This document shows positions 20,490 through 28,858 of a DNA stretch of 28,956 nt, piece after piece. The notes beneath the pieces are model-generated. The model did no database searches. It saw nothing but the letters and a program-made list of their open reading frames with translations, and was not told where the DNA came from. Every line of letters begins with the position of its first letter. Positions within the stretch are counted from its first letter, which is position 1. The position numbers and the translations under genes were made by a program. Source of the stretch: Roridomyces roridus (taxonomy: Eukaryota; Basidiomycota; Agaricomycetes; Agaricales; Mycenaceae). The DNA lies in contig JARKIF010000324.1 in the NCBI GenBank assembly GCA_029378245.1, forward strand, positions 1 to 28,956, in the 5' to 3' direction.

Positions 20490-21747
20490 CTAAGTCTCCT
20501 CCTCTGGGTCATTAATCCCGCTGCTGAGAATGGCAAAGGACGTCTCGCTTTCGGGGAGACAAGGAGAATCGTAAATTTTGCAGGTACGGTTGTTGCCACG
20601 CCCCTTCCTGAGCTGCAGTCTGTTCCAAAATTATATGAAGCGTACAACGGCCGAGGGTGCTGACAACGTACCGAGTAGTAGATGCATGCGCCATGATGTT
20701 ACCTCCAATAGGCTTCTTCTCGTTCCCGTAGGCTCCTGGCGCGGCGTCGGGGGTGGACATGACCTGGTTTGTGACAACGACAGCGACACCAAACTGAAAG
20801 CAAGTGAGTCAGGACGGAGGCGAAGAAACAATTCCGCACCTCGTCGGCTAAACGCTGCAGGGTGTGCAGAAATTTCCCGAGGTGGTTCTGGCGATTGGAC
20901 AGCTCACCACGGCCGCTGAAATCCGTCCGGTAGAGCGCCGTGCACGAGTCGACGATCAGAAGACAGAATCTTGTACATTTAGCGCGCATATAGTCACACC
21001 ATTAAACAGAACACACCTCGATTCGGCCATGAGGGCGCTCGCGCTGGTGAGGAGCGAGTTCTGGTGGTCCGCGTTGTACGCACGAGCATAAGCAACATTG
21101 TCGAGGACCTCTTCGCCATTGAGACCGAAGCGTTCTGCGACGGCAAGGAGACGGACGGGACGGAAGGTACCTTCAGTGTCGATGTAGAGGCATTTGCCTT
21201 CGCCGCCGCCCATGCTGACGGGCAGCTGGCATGTGACGGCGAGAGTATGGCAGAGCTGCGACTTGCCCGTGCGGAACTCGCCAAACATCTCGGTGATTGC
21301 ACCAGTCTCGATACCACCTGGAAAAGGTCAACAACAAGGAAAGGTGGGTCGAGGAGAAGAGCCTACCTCCAAGAAGCGCGTCGAGCTGTTTGGAGCCGGT
21401 GGTGATGTGCACGAGCTCTGAGCGACGCGCGTGGATCTCAGTCGCGGTCTGGAAGCCCATAGGGACGATCTTGGTCGCTATTGGACGCGTCAACGGGGTC
21501 GAAAGAGCTGGGAAATAAAGGATATACCTTCTGCAATGATCTTGTCCGCCTTTTGCTCGGATATGCCTTTGATGGAGATGAGGTGCTTGCGTGGCGTGTA
21601 AACGACAGACTCGACGGTGTTCAGTCCCGCGTCAACGAGTTTCTTGATGTCATTGGCGTGGATGCCGACCTCCTGCAGCTTGGAGACGAGGAGAGGGCCG
21701 CTGGGCGCGAAAGATTCGTCTTCCTCTTGCTGGGAAAGCTGGGACAT
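20490..21747 (-). CDS. RAD51: DNA recombinase RAD51
   Basis: Rad51 forms the nucleoprotein filament for strand exchange in homologous recombination. The ATG at 21747 gives [20 protein letters not shown]. The helix-hairpin-helix N-terminal domain includes [20 protein letters not shown] and [20 protein letters not shown]. The linker [20 protein letters not shown] is Rad51-like rather than Dmc1-like. The core shows Walker [30 protein letters not shown], Walker [17 protein letters not shown] and loop 2 [19 protein letters not shown]. It ends [12 protein letters not shown] at TAG 20490-20492. Five GT-AG introns are needed and all joins keep frame. About 340 residues. Its 92-bp promoter is shared with the divergent F-box gene and carries E2F/MBF-like motifs. 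Confidence 0.96.
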
Positions 21748-21839
21748 GGTGGTACGAGGAGTGTTTGTAATCTGTTTGGCGCATCAACAAAGGGCGCGTT
21801 GACTCCAATCCCATGACCGCGGCTTGATCGCCACTCGCA
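21748..21839. promoter_or_regulatory. Bidirectional RAD51/F-box promoter with TTTGGCGC
   Basis: The 92 bp contain TTTGGCGC at 21775-21782, a match to the E2F/MBF consensus TTTSGCGC, and GGGCGCGTT at 21792-21800, whose complement contains the ACGCG core. Such sites are known to drive G1/S expression of fungal DNA-repair genes. Motif match only. Confidence 0.55.
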
Positions 21840-23346
21840 ATGGCCACCACCACCACTCTGCAGTCCCTCCCGCAGGAGTTGACCATACAGATCTTCCAAA
21901 ATCTCATCGCAGACGCGGCCGAATCCGATGAAGATTACGTCGAACCCATGCCTTTGCTCTTGAGCAGGGTCTCCAGATTCTTCAGGCAACTCATGCTGAA
22001 TTCCCCCACCCTCTGGACATTTATCCGTGTGCACTCGCCTGCAGATCGAGATGCTGCGCCCATGTTCATCTCACTATCCAAATCCTGTCTTTTGAATGTT
22101 TCCTTCTCTCTCGACACCCTCCCAATCTTGGCTCCGGCATTTATTCAAAGCTGCGCACCTTCACGTTGGGCCAGTCTAGTCGCTCGCGGCTCATGGAACG
22201 AGATAGCTGCTTTCCTGAGAGCGCTAGACACATCGCCCGACTTGAAAGATGTCCGCCTGCTCACTCGATCCCGTTCCTTTGACTTTCGGGATCATCACGA
22301 GGACCACGAGCCTCATCTTGCCGGTGCATCTACTGCATTGACATCCCTCACAATCCATGGTTGCATTCGCTGCCTCGCGCCTTTCCCTAACCTGACAAAA
22401 TTGAATGTTCACCGCTTGCTTTGCGATTACGACCAGTTTCGAGATCTCCTCCAAGGTTCGTCCATAACTCTTTCATCGGTGCATTGATCCTCATGATATG
22501 TAGCCTCGCCGGGTCTAGAAACCCTGATTCTGTGCGATTTGCTCGATCGGCTCGATGGCCATGATGAGTCCCAGCAGCAGCTCCTCCCTACGACCCATGA
22601 TCGAGATGCCTTCATTGAAATCTCTTGCTGTGGGCTTCACAAACAGCTGTGTCGTGGGAGACAATGGACCCGTGAGTGGCTTGTTGGACAGATGCTCTGG
22701 TTTACTGATTCTGTCGCAGCCGATTCTAAAATACCTTTCTGCTCCCAACATCGAGTACCTCGAACTCCGTGGGTCTCGGATGGACTATGGAGAATTTTCG
22801 GGCAAAGAGTTTGCTGCTCTTCGTGTTCTTTGTCTGTGCGAGATGATTTTTCCGACATGTGATGCCGCTGTGTATCGCTCCTTCTCGAAAATCACCCACC
22901 TCGAGTTGAACAACGTACAAGGCGGCGAGCAGTTGGTCGCGCGGGATGAAGCAGGCGCCCTCCCGTTCCCCAACCTTGAAACCGTCGTCGGCAGATGGCT
23001 AGACGAAGAAGATTGCAGTTGGTTGCGACCCTTACTAGATGGGCGGCCACGGGTCGTATTGCGAGTGCAGCGGAAGGATGACGTCCTTGCGTTTGCCGGC
23101 GACCACGACGTGCAAGTTCTATCCCATGGGCCGTGGGGTCTAATCCATTCAGAGTTTCTCTCCTACGACGAGGAAGAGGACGACGACTTTTCTGGATCGG
23201 ATCATGAACGCTACTCTGATGAAGTGGACTTTTTCGAGGAGATGTATGAAGAAAACTACGAGTACGAGCTCGAACACGAGCTTGAGGAAGAGGACTTTCA
23301 CGGCGACGACGACGACGGAGATTGGGGATTCGATTGGGGATTCTGA
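21840..23346 (+). CDS. F-box/leucine-rich protein with apparent frameshift
   Basis: This is probably a substrate adaptor of an SCF ubiquitin ligase. The ATG at 21840 gives an F-box: LQSLPQELTIQIFQNLI, then LLLSRVSRFFRQLMLNSPTL. Leucine-rich-like segments follow (TALTSLTIHGC, FPNLTKLNVHRL). An intron at 22456-22503 leads to SPGLETLILCDLLDRLDGHD in the original frame, but the continuation MPSLKSLAVGFTNS is one base out of phase. No intron fits between, so an extra base (or two missing) lies at about 22560-22605. A further intron begins GTGAGT at 22672 and leads to PILKYLSAPNIEYLELRGS. The C-terminus (about 23160-23343) is highly acidic (Glu/Asp/Tyr-rich), ending DWGFDWGF. The break is either an assembly error or a real lesion. 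The next gene, uL4m, converges with only 20 bp between stop codons. Confidence 0.75.
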
Positions 23347-23366
23347 AATATATATTATGGTATGAA

Positions 23367-24220
23367 TTACTGTACAGTCACTGGTGCAATGGGAACGGCT
23401 TTTCGAAGAGCAGCTTCAATCTTGTCCACTGCTTTTATATCCAACATCACCCTTTGCCATTGCAAGAGTTCGTAGACCGTCAGCTGGTCGAGAGGTGTGA
23501 GCTTGGTCAACGGGATGTTCCGCATGGCCCGTTCCAACGCGACCGGAGGCTCGTCACCGGTGACAAAGAGCGTGCGTCGCAAGCCCAAAGAGTCAATTTT
23601 TTGTGAGAGGTGTTTCGTCTTGGCATTTGGCCAGTCCATGGACGGCATGACACCGAGGGATTGCTCCTTGACCTTGAGACTCAGCGCAACGCGCATGCCC
23701 ATCTGAAGGACTTTGCGGGGAAGTTTGGTGGAAAAATCGCGAGGCTTGGGACCAAAGGCAACACCTCCTCCGTGTTGAACTGGGCTGCGCAGATCTCCGG
23801 CTCGAGCAACACCGCCGCCCTTTTGGGCAAAGGGTTTCTTGCCCGTTCCGCTTCGTTCGCTACGGGTCTTTGTGTTGGCAGAACCCTGGCGGAGCGAGTC
23901 GCGGTAGTGAGTTACACAGAGATGCAGAATGTCGCGACGGATGGGTTGGTTGAAGACCGTCGGGTCAAGGAGAACGAGATTCGAGGTCGCGGATGGGCTT
24001 CCCTTGGTGCATTTGAGGGGTGTTGTGAGAGTCAGGCATAGTGGGGACGTGACGGGAGCAGCTAAGACAATGTTGAAGAATTGGATATGCAGTAGAGAGT
24101 GTGCCCACCAGTGACCTTCCGGGCTGCTTCAGCTGCGGGAGTAGTAGGTGTTGGCACACTAGCGACAGCAGCGACGCGTCTGAGTGGGCGCTTTGCCCTG
24201 CCTGCAGTGGCTCTGAGCAT
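23367..24220 (-). CDS. YML6: Mitochondrial large-subunit ribosomal protein uL4m
   Basis: This is the mitochondrial homologue of bacterial L4. The ATG at 24220 gives MLRATAGRAKRPLRRVAAVA, an Arg-rich, acid-free N-terminus suited to mitochondrial import. One intron (24062-24108, donor GTGGGC, 47 nt) leads to the L4 core: FNQPIRRDILHLCVTHYRDS; the signature RSERSGTGKKPFAQKGGGVA; ARAGDLRSPVQHGGGVAFGP; KPRDFSTKLPRKVLQMGMRV. The C-terminal half includes LFVTGDEPPVALERAMRNIP and LTPLDQLTVYELLQWQRVML, ending at TAA 23367-23369. The spliced CDS is 807 nt (268 residues), in frame throughout. The conserved motif block makes the call firm. Confidence 0.92.
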
Positions 24221-24353
24221 TTGAGCGGAAGTACTCTTGTGATCCGAGATCAAAACTGAGCAGTCACTCAATCCACCTTCCTCAAGACCAAGGTCCGTCG
24301 CTGCGCCCATTCTCTCCGTTTCTCGTCCTCATTCTCGTCCAGGCTCCTCAAAA
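24221..24353. promoter_or_regulatory. Divergent uL4m/uS9 promoter, 133 bp
   Basis: A mitochondrial and a cytosolic ribosomal protein gene diverge from this interval. The uS9 side is pyrimidine-rich (about 24308-24345), as is common upstream of fungal ribosomal protein genes. No specific factor site is claimed. Confidence 0.5.
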
Positions 24354-24893
24354 ATGGCCTCATCAGTAAAGGCTGTCCAGACATTTGGCAAGAAAAAGGC
24401 AAGACAATCGACTTTTCGCTGCTGCTAGCTTTTTTCTTACTGTTCATGTCCAGACCGCAACCGCCGTCGCGCACTGCCCGGGAGGGTCGTGGAATCATCC
24501 GCGTCAACGGCTCCCCAGTAAACCTGGTCCAGCCCGAAATTCTCCGCCTCAAGGTGTACGAGCCCGTGCTCGTTGTTGGCGAGGACGAGTTTGCTGGGAT
24601 TGACATTCGGGTTCGTGTCAAGGGTGGAGGACACACATCGCAGGTCTACGCTATCCGCCAGGCTATTGCCAAAGCCCTCGTCGCATACCACTCCAAATAC
24701 GTCGACGCCGCACACGCCATGAGCCTCAAGAAGCTCCTCGTCGACTACGACCGAACCCTCTTGATCGCTGATCCTAGACGGATGGAGCCAAAGAAATTCG
24801 GTGGTGCTGGTGCCCGTGCCCGTCGCCAAAAGAGGTCTGTATCTATTTTTCTCCACGAGAATTCTCGCTCACCCCATCCACAGTTACCGTTAA
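24354..24893 (+). CDS. RPS16: 40S ribosomal protein uS9 (S16) with apparent one-base insertion
   Basis: A core protein of the small cytosolic subunit. Exon 1 (24354-24398) encodes [15 protein letters not shown]. The intron at 24399-24453 must use a GC donor (AG|GCAAGA), since no GT is available before the last bases of the intron. Exon 2 starts TATAVAH, the invariant uS9 motif, but the next conserved block [20 protein letters not shown] is one base out of frame; a surplus base lies at about 24473-24482, most simply in the CCC run. Further blocks: [53 protein letters not shown]. The last exon (24884-24893) encodes the end of the QKSYR terminus and TAA. Removing one base makes the spliced CDS exactly 435 nt, 144 residues, the usual size. 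An essential gene is unlikely to be broken, so an assembly error is the first suspect. Confidence 0.88.
24399..24453 (+). other. RPS16: GC-AG intron in uS9 (55 nt)
   Basis: The donor reads AAAAAG|GCAAGA and the acceptor ATGTCCAG. There is no GT between the donor and the final 13 bases of the intron, so a GT-AG alternative is not available. Confidence 0.85.
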
Positions 24894-25237
24894 GTCTTGT
24901 ATCGCTACTCTTATGTTTAGTATGCTCTATGCACGACGTTCGCATGCCCTGGGTCAACGTGTAGAGTCTGAGTTTTAATGTCCACCAAAACCGTCTTGGA
25001 ATCTCCGTTTGAGAGCATCTGGATGCTCTGGTTGTCGTCTCTTGCCCTGAATGTCTGAGAGTACTTGCATTAACTGAGTATTTTTCGAGCCATATGAGCG
25101 TTTGAGCGGCTGGAATGTTCGTTGTAAAATTAGAGTGGCAGATGTGATAGCGTTTGTTTGATCGCCTCGGAGAGCATCCGAATTCAATCTCAATTCAGGT
25201 CCTACGCGCTCTTCCCTGCATACCATCTTGTTTCCAG
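24894..25237. other. Intergenic region, 344 bp, uS9 downstream / BRCT gene upstream
   Basis: This should hold the uS9 3' UTR and the BRCT gene promoter. It contains an 8-bp-stem inverted repeat at 25012-25029 (AGAGCATC, TG, GATGCTCT). An unassigned minus-strand ORF runs from 25250 to 24975 (91 codons, ATG start) and overlaps the first bases of the BRCT gene. Its translation (for example TSATLILQRTFQPLKRSYGS) matches no family I know. Confidence 0.45.
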
Positions 25238-27643
25238 ATGTCGGGGGCATCTTCTCTTTTATTCTCCGGCATCTCCTTCTACGTCGATCCAGGCTCTACG
25301 ACTCATCCATACACCGTCCGGGTCGTCAAGGTTGTCCCTATTTCACCGAATCATCTCGTCTCAAACTCACCTTGTCCAGGGCTCTGGCGGCACCATCGTT
25401 GTCAATCCCAAGGTAACTCGAGATGTGAAGACTTTTCATGGTTCTGAGCTGGGCCCCCAAAGGATGCCGACATTCTCTTGGTGCAATCGAATACAACGTC
25501 GGGCCAAGACCATTTAAGGACTTGGAACGCAGAGAAAAGAGTCCTCGCCGTAAGCCACCACCGCCTTTCCACCGCACTCTTTTTAATATAAAGCCAAGGC
25601 CGACTGGGCATCTAAATCCATATCCTCTGGGAGGCTCTTGAAGGAGTCGGTGAGCTCCCAAGTTTTGGTCCAAAGGAACCAAGACCGAGCCTTTGTTCTA
25701 GGACAATTGGGGAAATTGCTTGGTCACTGAAGACCCTACATTGGTCTTTGAACAACCTGAAGAACCGATGTGAGTCGCAGTTCCTTTGGAACAGGCATCG
25801 ACTGACGGTTTACAGTCATAATCTACCAACACCTCGAATCACTCCCGTAGAGGCCCTACACCCGAGGAATGGCGCAACTCCACCTGTCCAGCCAATCGTC
25901 CAGGCCCCATTTTCGCAATTCCCTCCACAGATCAACACCCCGCAGCCCGGTATGCAGTCAATGTCGCCCGCCATGCAACAGCAGATTCTCCAGGCCTTTG
26001 CCTTGTCACAATATTCACAGCAGCCGCTGACACAATCCTTTGTCCCCTCGCAGCAAGTCGGTCTGCCGCAGGGTATGCAACAACCCATTCATCCTGCTCA
26101 AGTCGGCGCAGGGATTCCGTATGACCCCAATGTGATGGCCGCCTTGGTCATGGACATTTTGCAACGATATCCGGCGGTGCCATCATTGAATGGCGTGGCG
26201 CCTCAGAACATGAATCTTCTCCAGATGGCGGCTCAAAGTCCCGCCATGACTCAACCACCCCCGATCCATGATGATCGTTCTCGTTCTTCTTCAGTCTTGG
26301 CCCCTACGTCCTCTATCAGTCGGAAACCGTCCGTCGACGTCAAGGGCAAGGGCAAAGCCACTCCGCAGGGCTCTTCTACTTCCTCCCGTTCAACTCCCAG
26401 CTCTTCTTCAGCAAAACATATTTTCACACACTTTGGCCAACCGTTGACATTCTACGTGGTGATTGACTTTAAGAAGAGGCCGGAGGTTGTGGCCGAGATC
26501 AAAGTATGCAACTTCCCATGAATGTGATTTTCTTCTCAAAATGTTCTAGACTCACGGTGGGGAAATATCCGTGGACCCGGCAGCGGCGGACTTTGGGGTT
26601 CTAAATCCCAAGTCCAAGGACTTTCCTGTTCTTCTCGAAACCGTCCTGTCCTCTGAAAGAACAAAGGCGGTGAGGCATACCTTTGTGTTGGATTCAGTCG
26701 AACGGGGTGTGCTGCAGGACCCTTCGGGTTATAGATTCGAGGCTCCCGCGAATAAGTCACACCGGAAGAAAAGAAAGTCTACTCCACCTTCGCCCGTCAA
26801 GTCGGACAGAGAGGCATCTTCGTCTCGACAGGCACCCTCGTCTCGACAGGCGTCCTCGTCTCGACATGCATCCTCGTCTGTCCCGGTCAACGTTGGAAAG
26901 GAGACCAAGGTTGACCGGGGCAGCCCTAGCCCAGACCTATCCCGTCCGTATTCTCCTTCGCCCACACCGCCTCCGGAGAGTACGCGGGTACCGGTGAATG
27001 ACAGAATATACCGCTATCCCCCAATCGAGCTCGAGTACATCCGCAGTTATACAAAGGTCCTGTTCGGCAGGGACCATCAAATGACCATTGCAGCTCTCGC
27101 CGCCAAGCTCCACAAAAAGGTTGGAGGACTTGGTTCATGCGAGTACAAACTAACTTGTCTGTAGTTGCCACACACACTGCAAAGGCGTTCACTGCTTATC
27201 TTGCGGGGACAATGCGAGAAGACATTGATGGTATCCGAAAGCGGGCTGGTATTGCGTACCGCAAGAAACATTACAAGGAACCTCAGTCGTCGGCCGAGGC
27301 ACCTCCTGCGAAGCGACGGAAAGTCGCAGAACCAGCACCTGTTGAAGACCCTACGGCTGTTCAACAGGATCTCAACACGCTCGCACATTTTTTTGCAAAC
27401 GGCGGAGATGCCTTGACGGAGACAGACGACGAACAGGACCAACGCGAGAAGGATGGGCAGGTCTGGGCTCGGCTCACTGCAAAGGCAAGCAAATAGATCC
27501 TTGTCTCTAGCTTTGCTCCTCAATCCTCTCAGAGTACGAGCAAGACTGGAGTGCCGTGGGATGTCTTTTATCAGCAGCACTATGAAGCGGTGACCGAGTT
27601 GTACGACGCTCTTGTTCAGGCTCAGGAGGATATGTCCGAATGA
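25238..27643 (+). CDS. Nuclear protein with two BRCT-like domains and a Myb-like segment, possibly Rap1-like
   Basis: The ATG at 25238 gives MSGASSLLFSGISFYVDPGS and a first BRCT-like domain over five exons: GSGGTIVVNPK, DADILLVQSNTTSG, VLAADWASKSISSGRLLKES, DNWGNCLVTED. A Gln/Pro/Met-rich linker follows (25840-26260), then a second BRCT-like domain: IFTHFGQPLTFYVVIDFKKR, THGGEISVDPAAADFGVL, HTFVLDSVERGVLQDPSGYR. Next come a basic and Ser-rich region with a short tandem repeat, and a segment YIRSYTKVLFGRDHQMTIAA that with AFTAYLAGTMREDIDGIRKR resembles the Myb-like part of telomere protein Rap1. A nuclear-type basic motif PPAKRRKV follows. The intron near 27119-27183 is uncertain. The last intron (27484-27531) needs a GC donor, after which STSKTGVPWDVFYQQHYEAV leads to TGA 27641-27643. 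About 690 residues. BRCT is fairly clear; Rap1 is only a suggestion. Confidence 0.75.
26814..26880 (+). repeat. 18-bp coding minisatellite, about 3.7 copies
   Basis: Units of the form CCTCGTCTCGACAGGCAT with small variations are repeated in tandem. In frame they encode a Ser-Ser-Arg-Gln/His-Ala pattern within a disordered linker of the BRCT protein. Copy number may vary between strains. Confidence 0.8.
27484..27531 (+). other. GC-AG intron in the BRCT gene (48 nt)
   Basis: The donor reads AAAG|GCAAGC and the acceptor CTCTCAG; phase 0. Without splicing the protein would end four residues later (TAG at 27494-27496). With it, a well-formed C-terminus of 36 residues is added. Confidence 0.6.
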
Positions 27644-27691
27644 TGCGTTTTTTTTTTGGAGAATACATTAATGTTCATGCTTTTACGGCCT

Positions 27692-28274
27692 CTACGACGG
27701 CGGTGGGTTGAAGAAGGGCTTGTCAGACGATGGTTTCCGGCCGCCCGCGGTGGTCGCGTCGAGCAGGCCCATCATGCCACCCATCACAGCGCAAGTACCG
27801 ACTGCCATCGGGAGAGAGCCCTTGCGCAGACCGAGCAAGAAAACCAGCAGCGCATGCCCCTCAATCCGCTATTAGTCGGAAACGGCCTTGGAGCAAGTCG
27901 GACTCACCTGCAGCGCCATTATTTCATCGTTTACTTCCCGCTTGTTGGCGACCACCGCTTCTGTCCATGCAAAGGTTGTACCAACGGCAGCTGTGTACTG
28001 TTGAGAAACGAGTCGTCAAACAATGTAGTTTCAGCACGTACTAACAGCCCGATGGGAAGCAGGAAGCCAGCATTTCTCCCTGAGAGAGCGTTTCGGAGTC
28101 CAGCGAAGATTACTCCAGCAATGGCAGACTGTCCGCCGAGTCGCATGGATTTCGATAGAGTCTCTGGCATTGGTAATCTGAGATTTCAGGTGGGTGACGT
28201 CGGATGGGCTTTTGCTTGTAGAAGCTCAGGACGAGGTCTTTAAGTTGAGGCGGCGGACCTCCGCCTTCAGCCAT
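27692..28274 (-). CDS. Tim17-family membrane protein, resembling complex I subunit NDUFA11/B14.7
   Basis: A small mitochondrial inner-membrane-type protein of about 150 residues. The ATG at 28274 gives MAEGGGPPPQLKDLVLSFYK. The core has hydrophobic, Gly-rich segments typical of the Tim17/22/23 and NDUFA11 group: MRLGGQSAIAGVIFAGLRNA, YTAAVGTTFAWTEAVVANKR, FLLGLRKGSLPMAVGTCAVM, GGMMGLLDATTAGG. Two introns are clear (donors GTACGT and GTGAGT). The join between the N-terminal exon and the core is not: it needs either a 35-nt intron (giving KPIRQTLSKSMRLGG), a longer one with a weaker acceptor, or a start at 28170 (MPETLSKSMRLGG). The stop is TAG 27692-27694, 48 bp from the convergent BRCT gene. 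NDUFA11-like is favoured over Tim22 because of the AAVGTTFAWTEAVVAN segment. Confidence 0.65.
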
Positions 28275-28858
28275 GGTGTGTTTACTGAGAACGCAGCTGG
28301 ACAAACAGGCGCTCTCTCTCTCTCTCTGATCTGAACTTGAGATGGATACATAGGGCCTGTTTGTCCTCACTCTTCGATTGATCCCTGCCTCATCCTGGCC
28401 CGGGCCATTCAAAAGGATCTGTCCAGCCCTTTCCCTGGACAAAAAATTCGGCCCACAAAATTCGGAACGACAAATGGCGCGCTTGGCGCGCTGACGCGCG
28501 TTGGTCGCGACTCTGTTCTCCATCCTCGCCAACGCGACTCTGAACCGCCACTAGGTCCCGAATGATAGACGAGTTCGCCGATGCGATTGTGTTCGCTCAA
28601 GGCGGCAAAGTTTTTCTTGGACGGCGACAATTCTCATGGCTTCGATGCCGGAGAACCTGACGATACCCCCAAAATCGCTAGACCCAACCTCGGCTGGGCT
28701 TTCCGAACTTCCTTTCCATTGACCCACTTGTAATTTTCTCGCACAATTCTCGGGTTTTTGTTTTGGATGCAAGAAAGAAGCTGGTGAGGCGACTACAACG
28801 CGTCAAGCACACAAAAAATCAAACCCGTTCCAGAGAATTGTCGGTACAATTTGCCACC
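28275..28858. promoter_or_regulatory. Divergent intergenic region, 584 bp
   Basis: Between the start codons of the Tim17-family gene and the next plus-strand gene. It contains a (CT)n run (28312-28327), a cluster of three GC palindrome-like blocks (GGCGCGC, GGCGCGC, ACGCGCG at about 28475-28500), and AT-rich sequence near the right side. No RNA gene or supported ORF was seen. Confidence 0.5.

Noticed and set aside
20490..21747. DMC1 instead of RAD51
   Set aside because: The N-terminal domain and the linker [16 protein letters not shown] follow Rad51, not the meiotic paralogue.
28409..28630. Minus-strand ORF in the 584-bp divergent region
   Set aside because: No domain similarity and it crosses the GC-rich palindromic promoter sequence.
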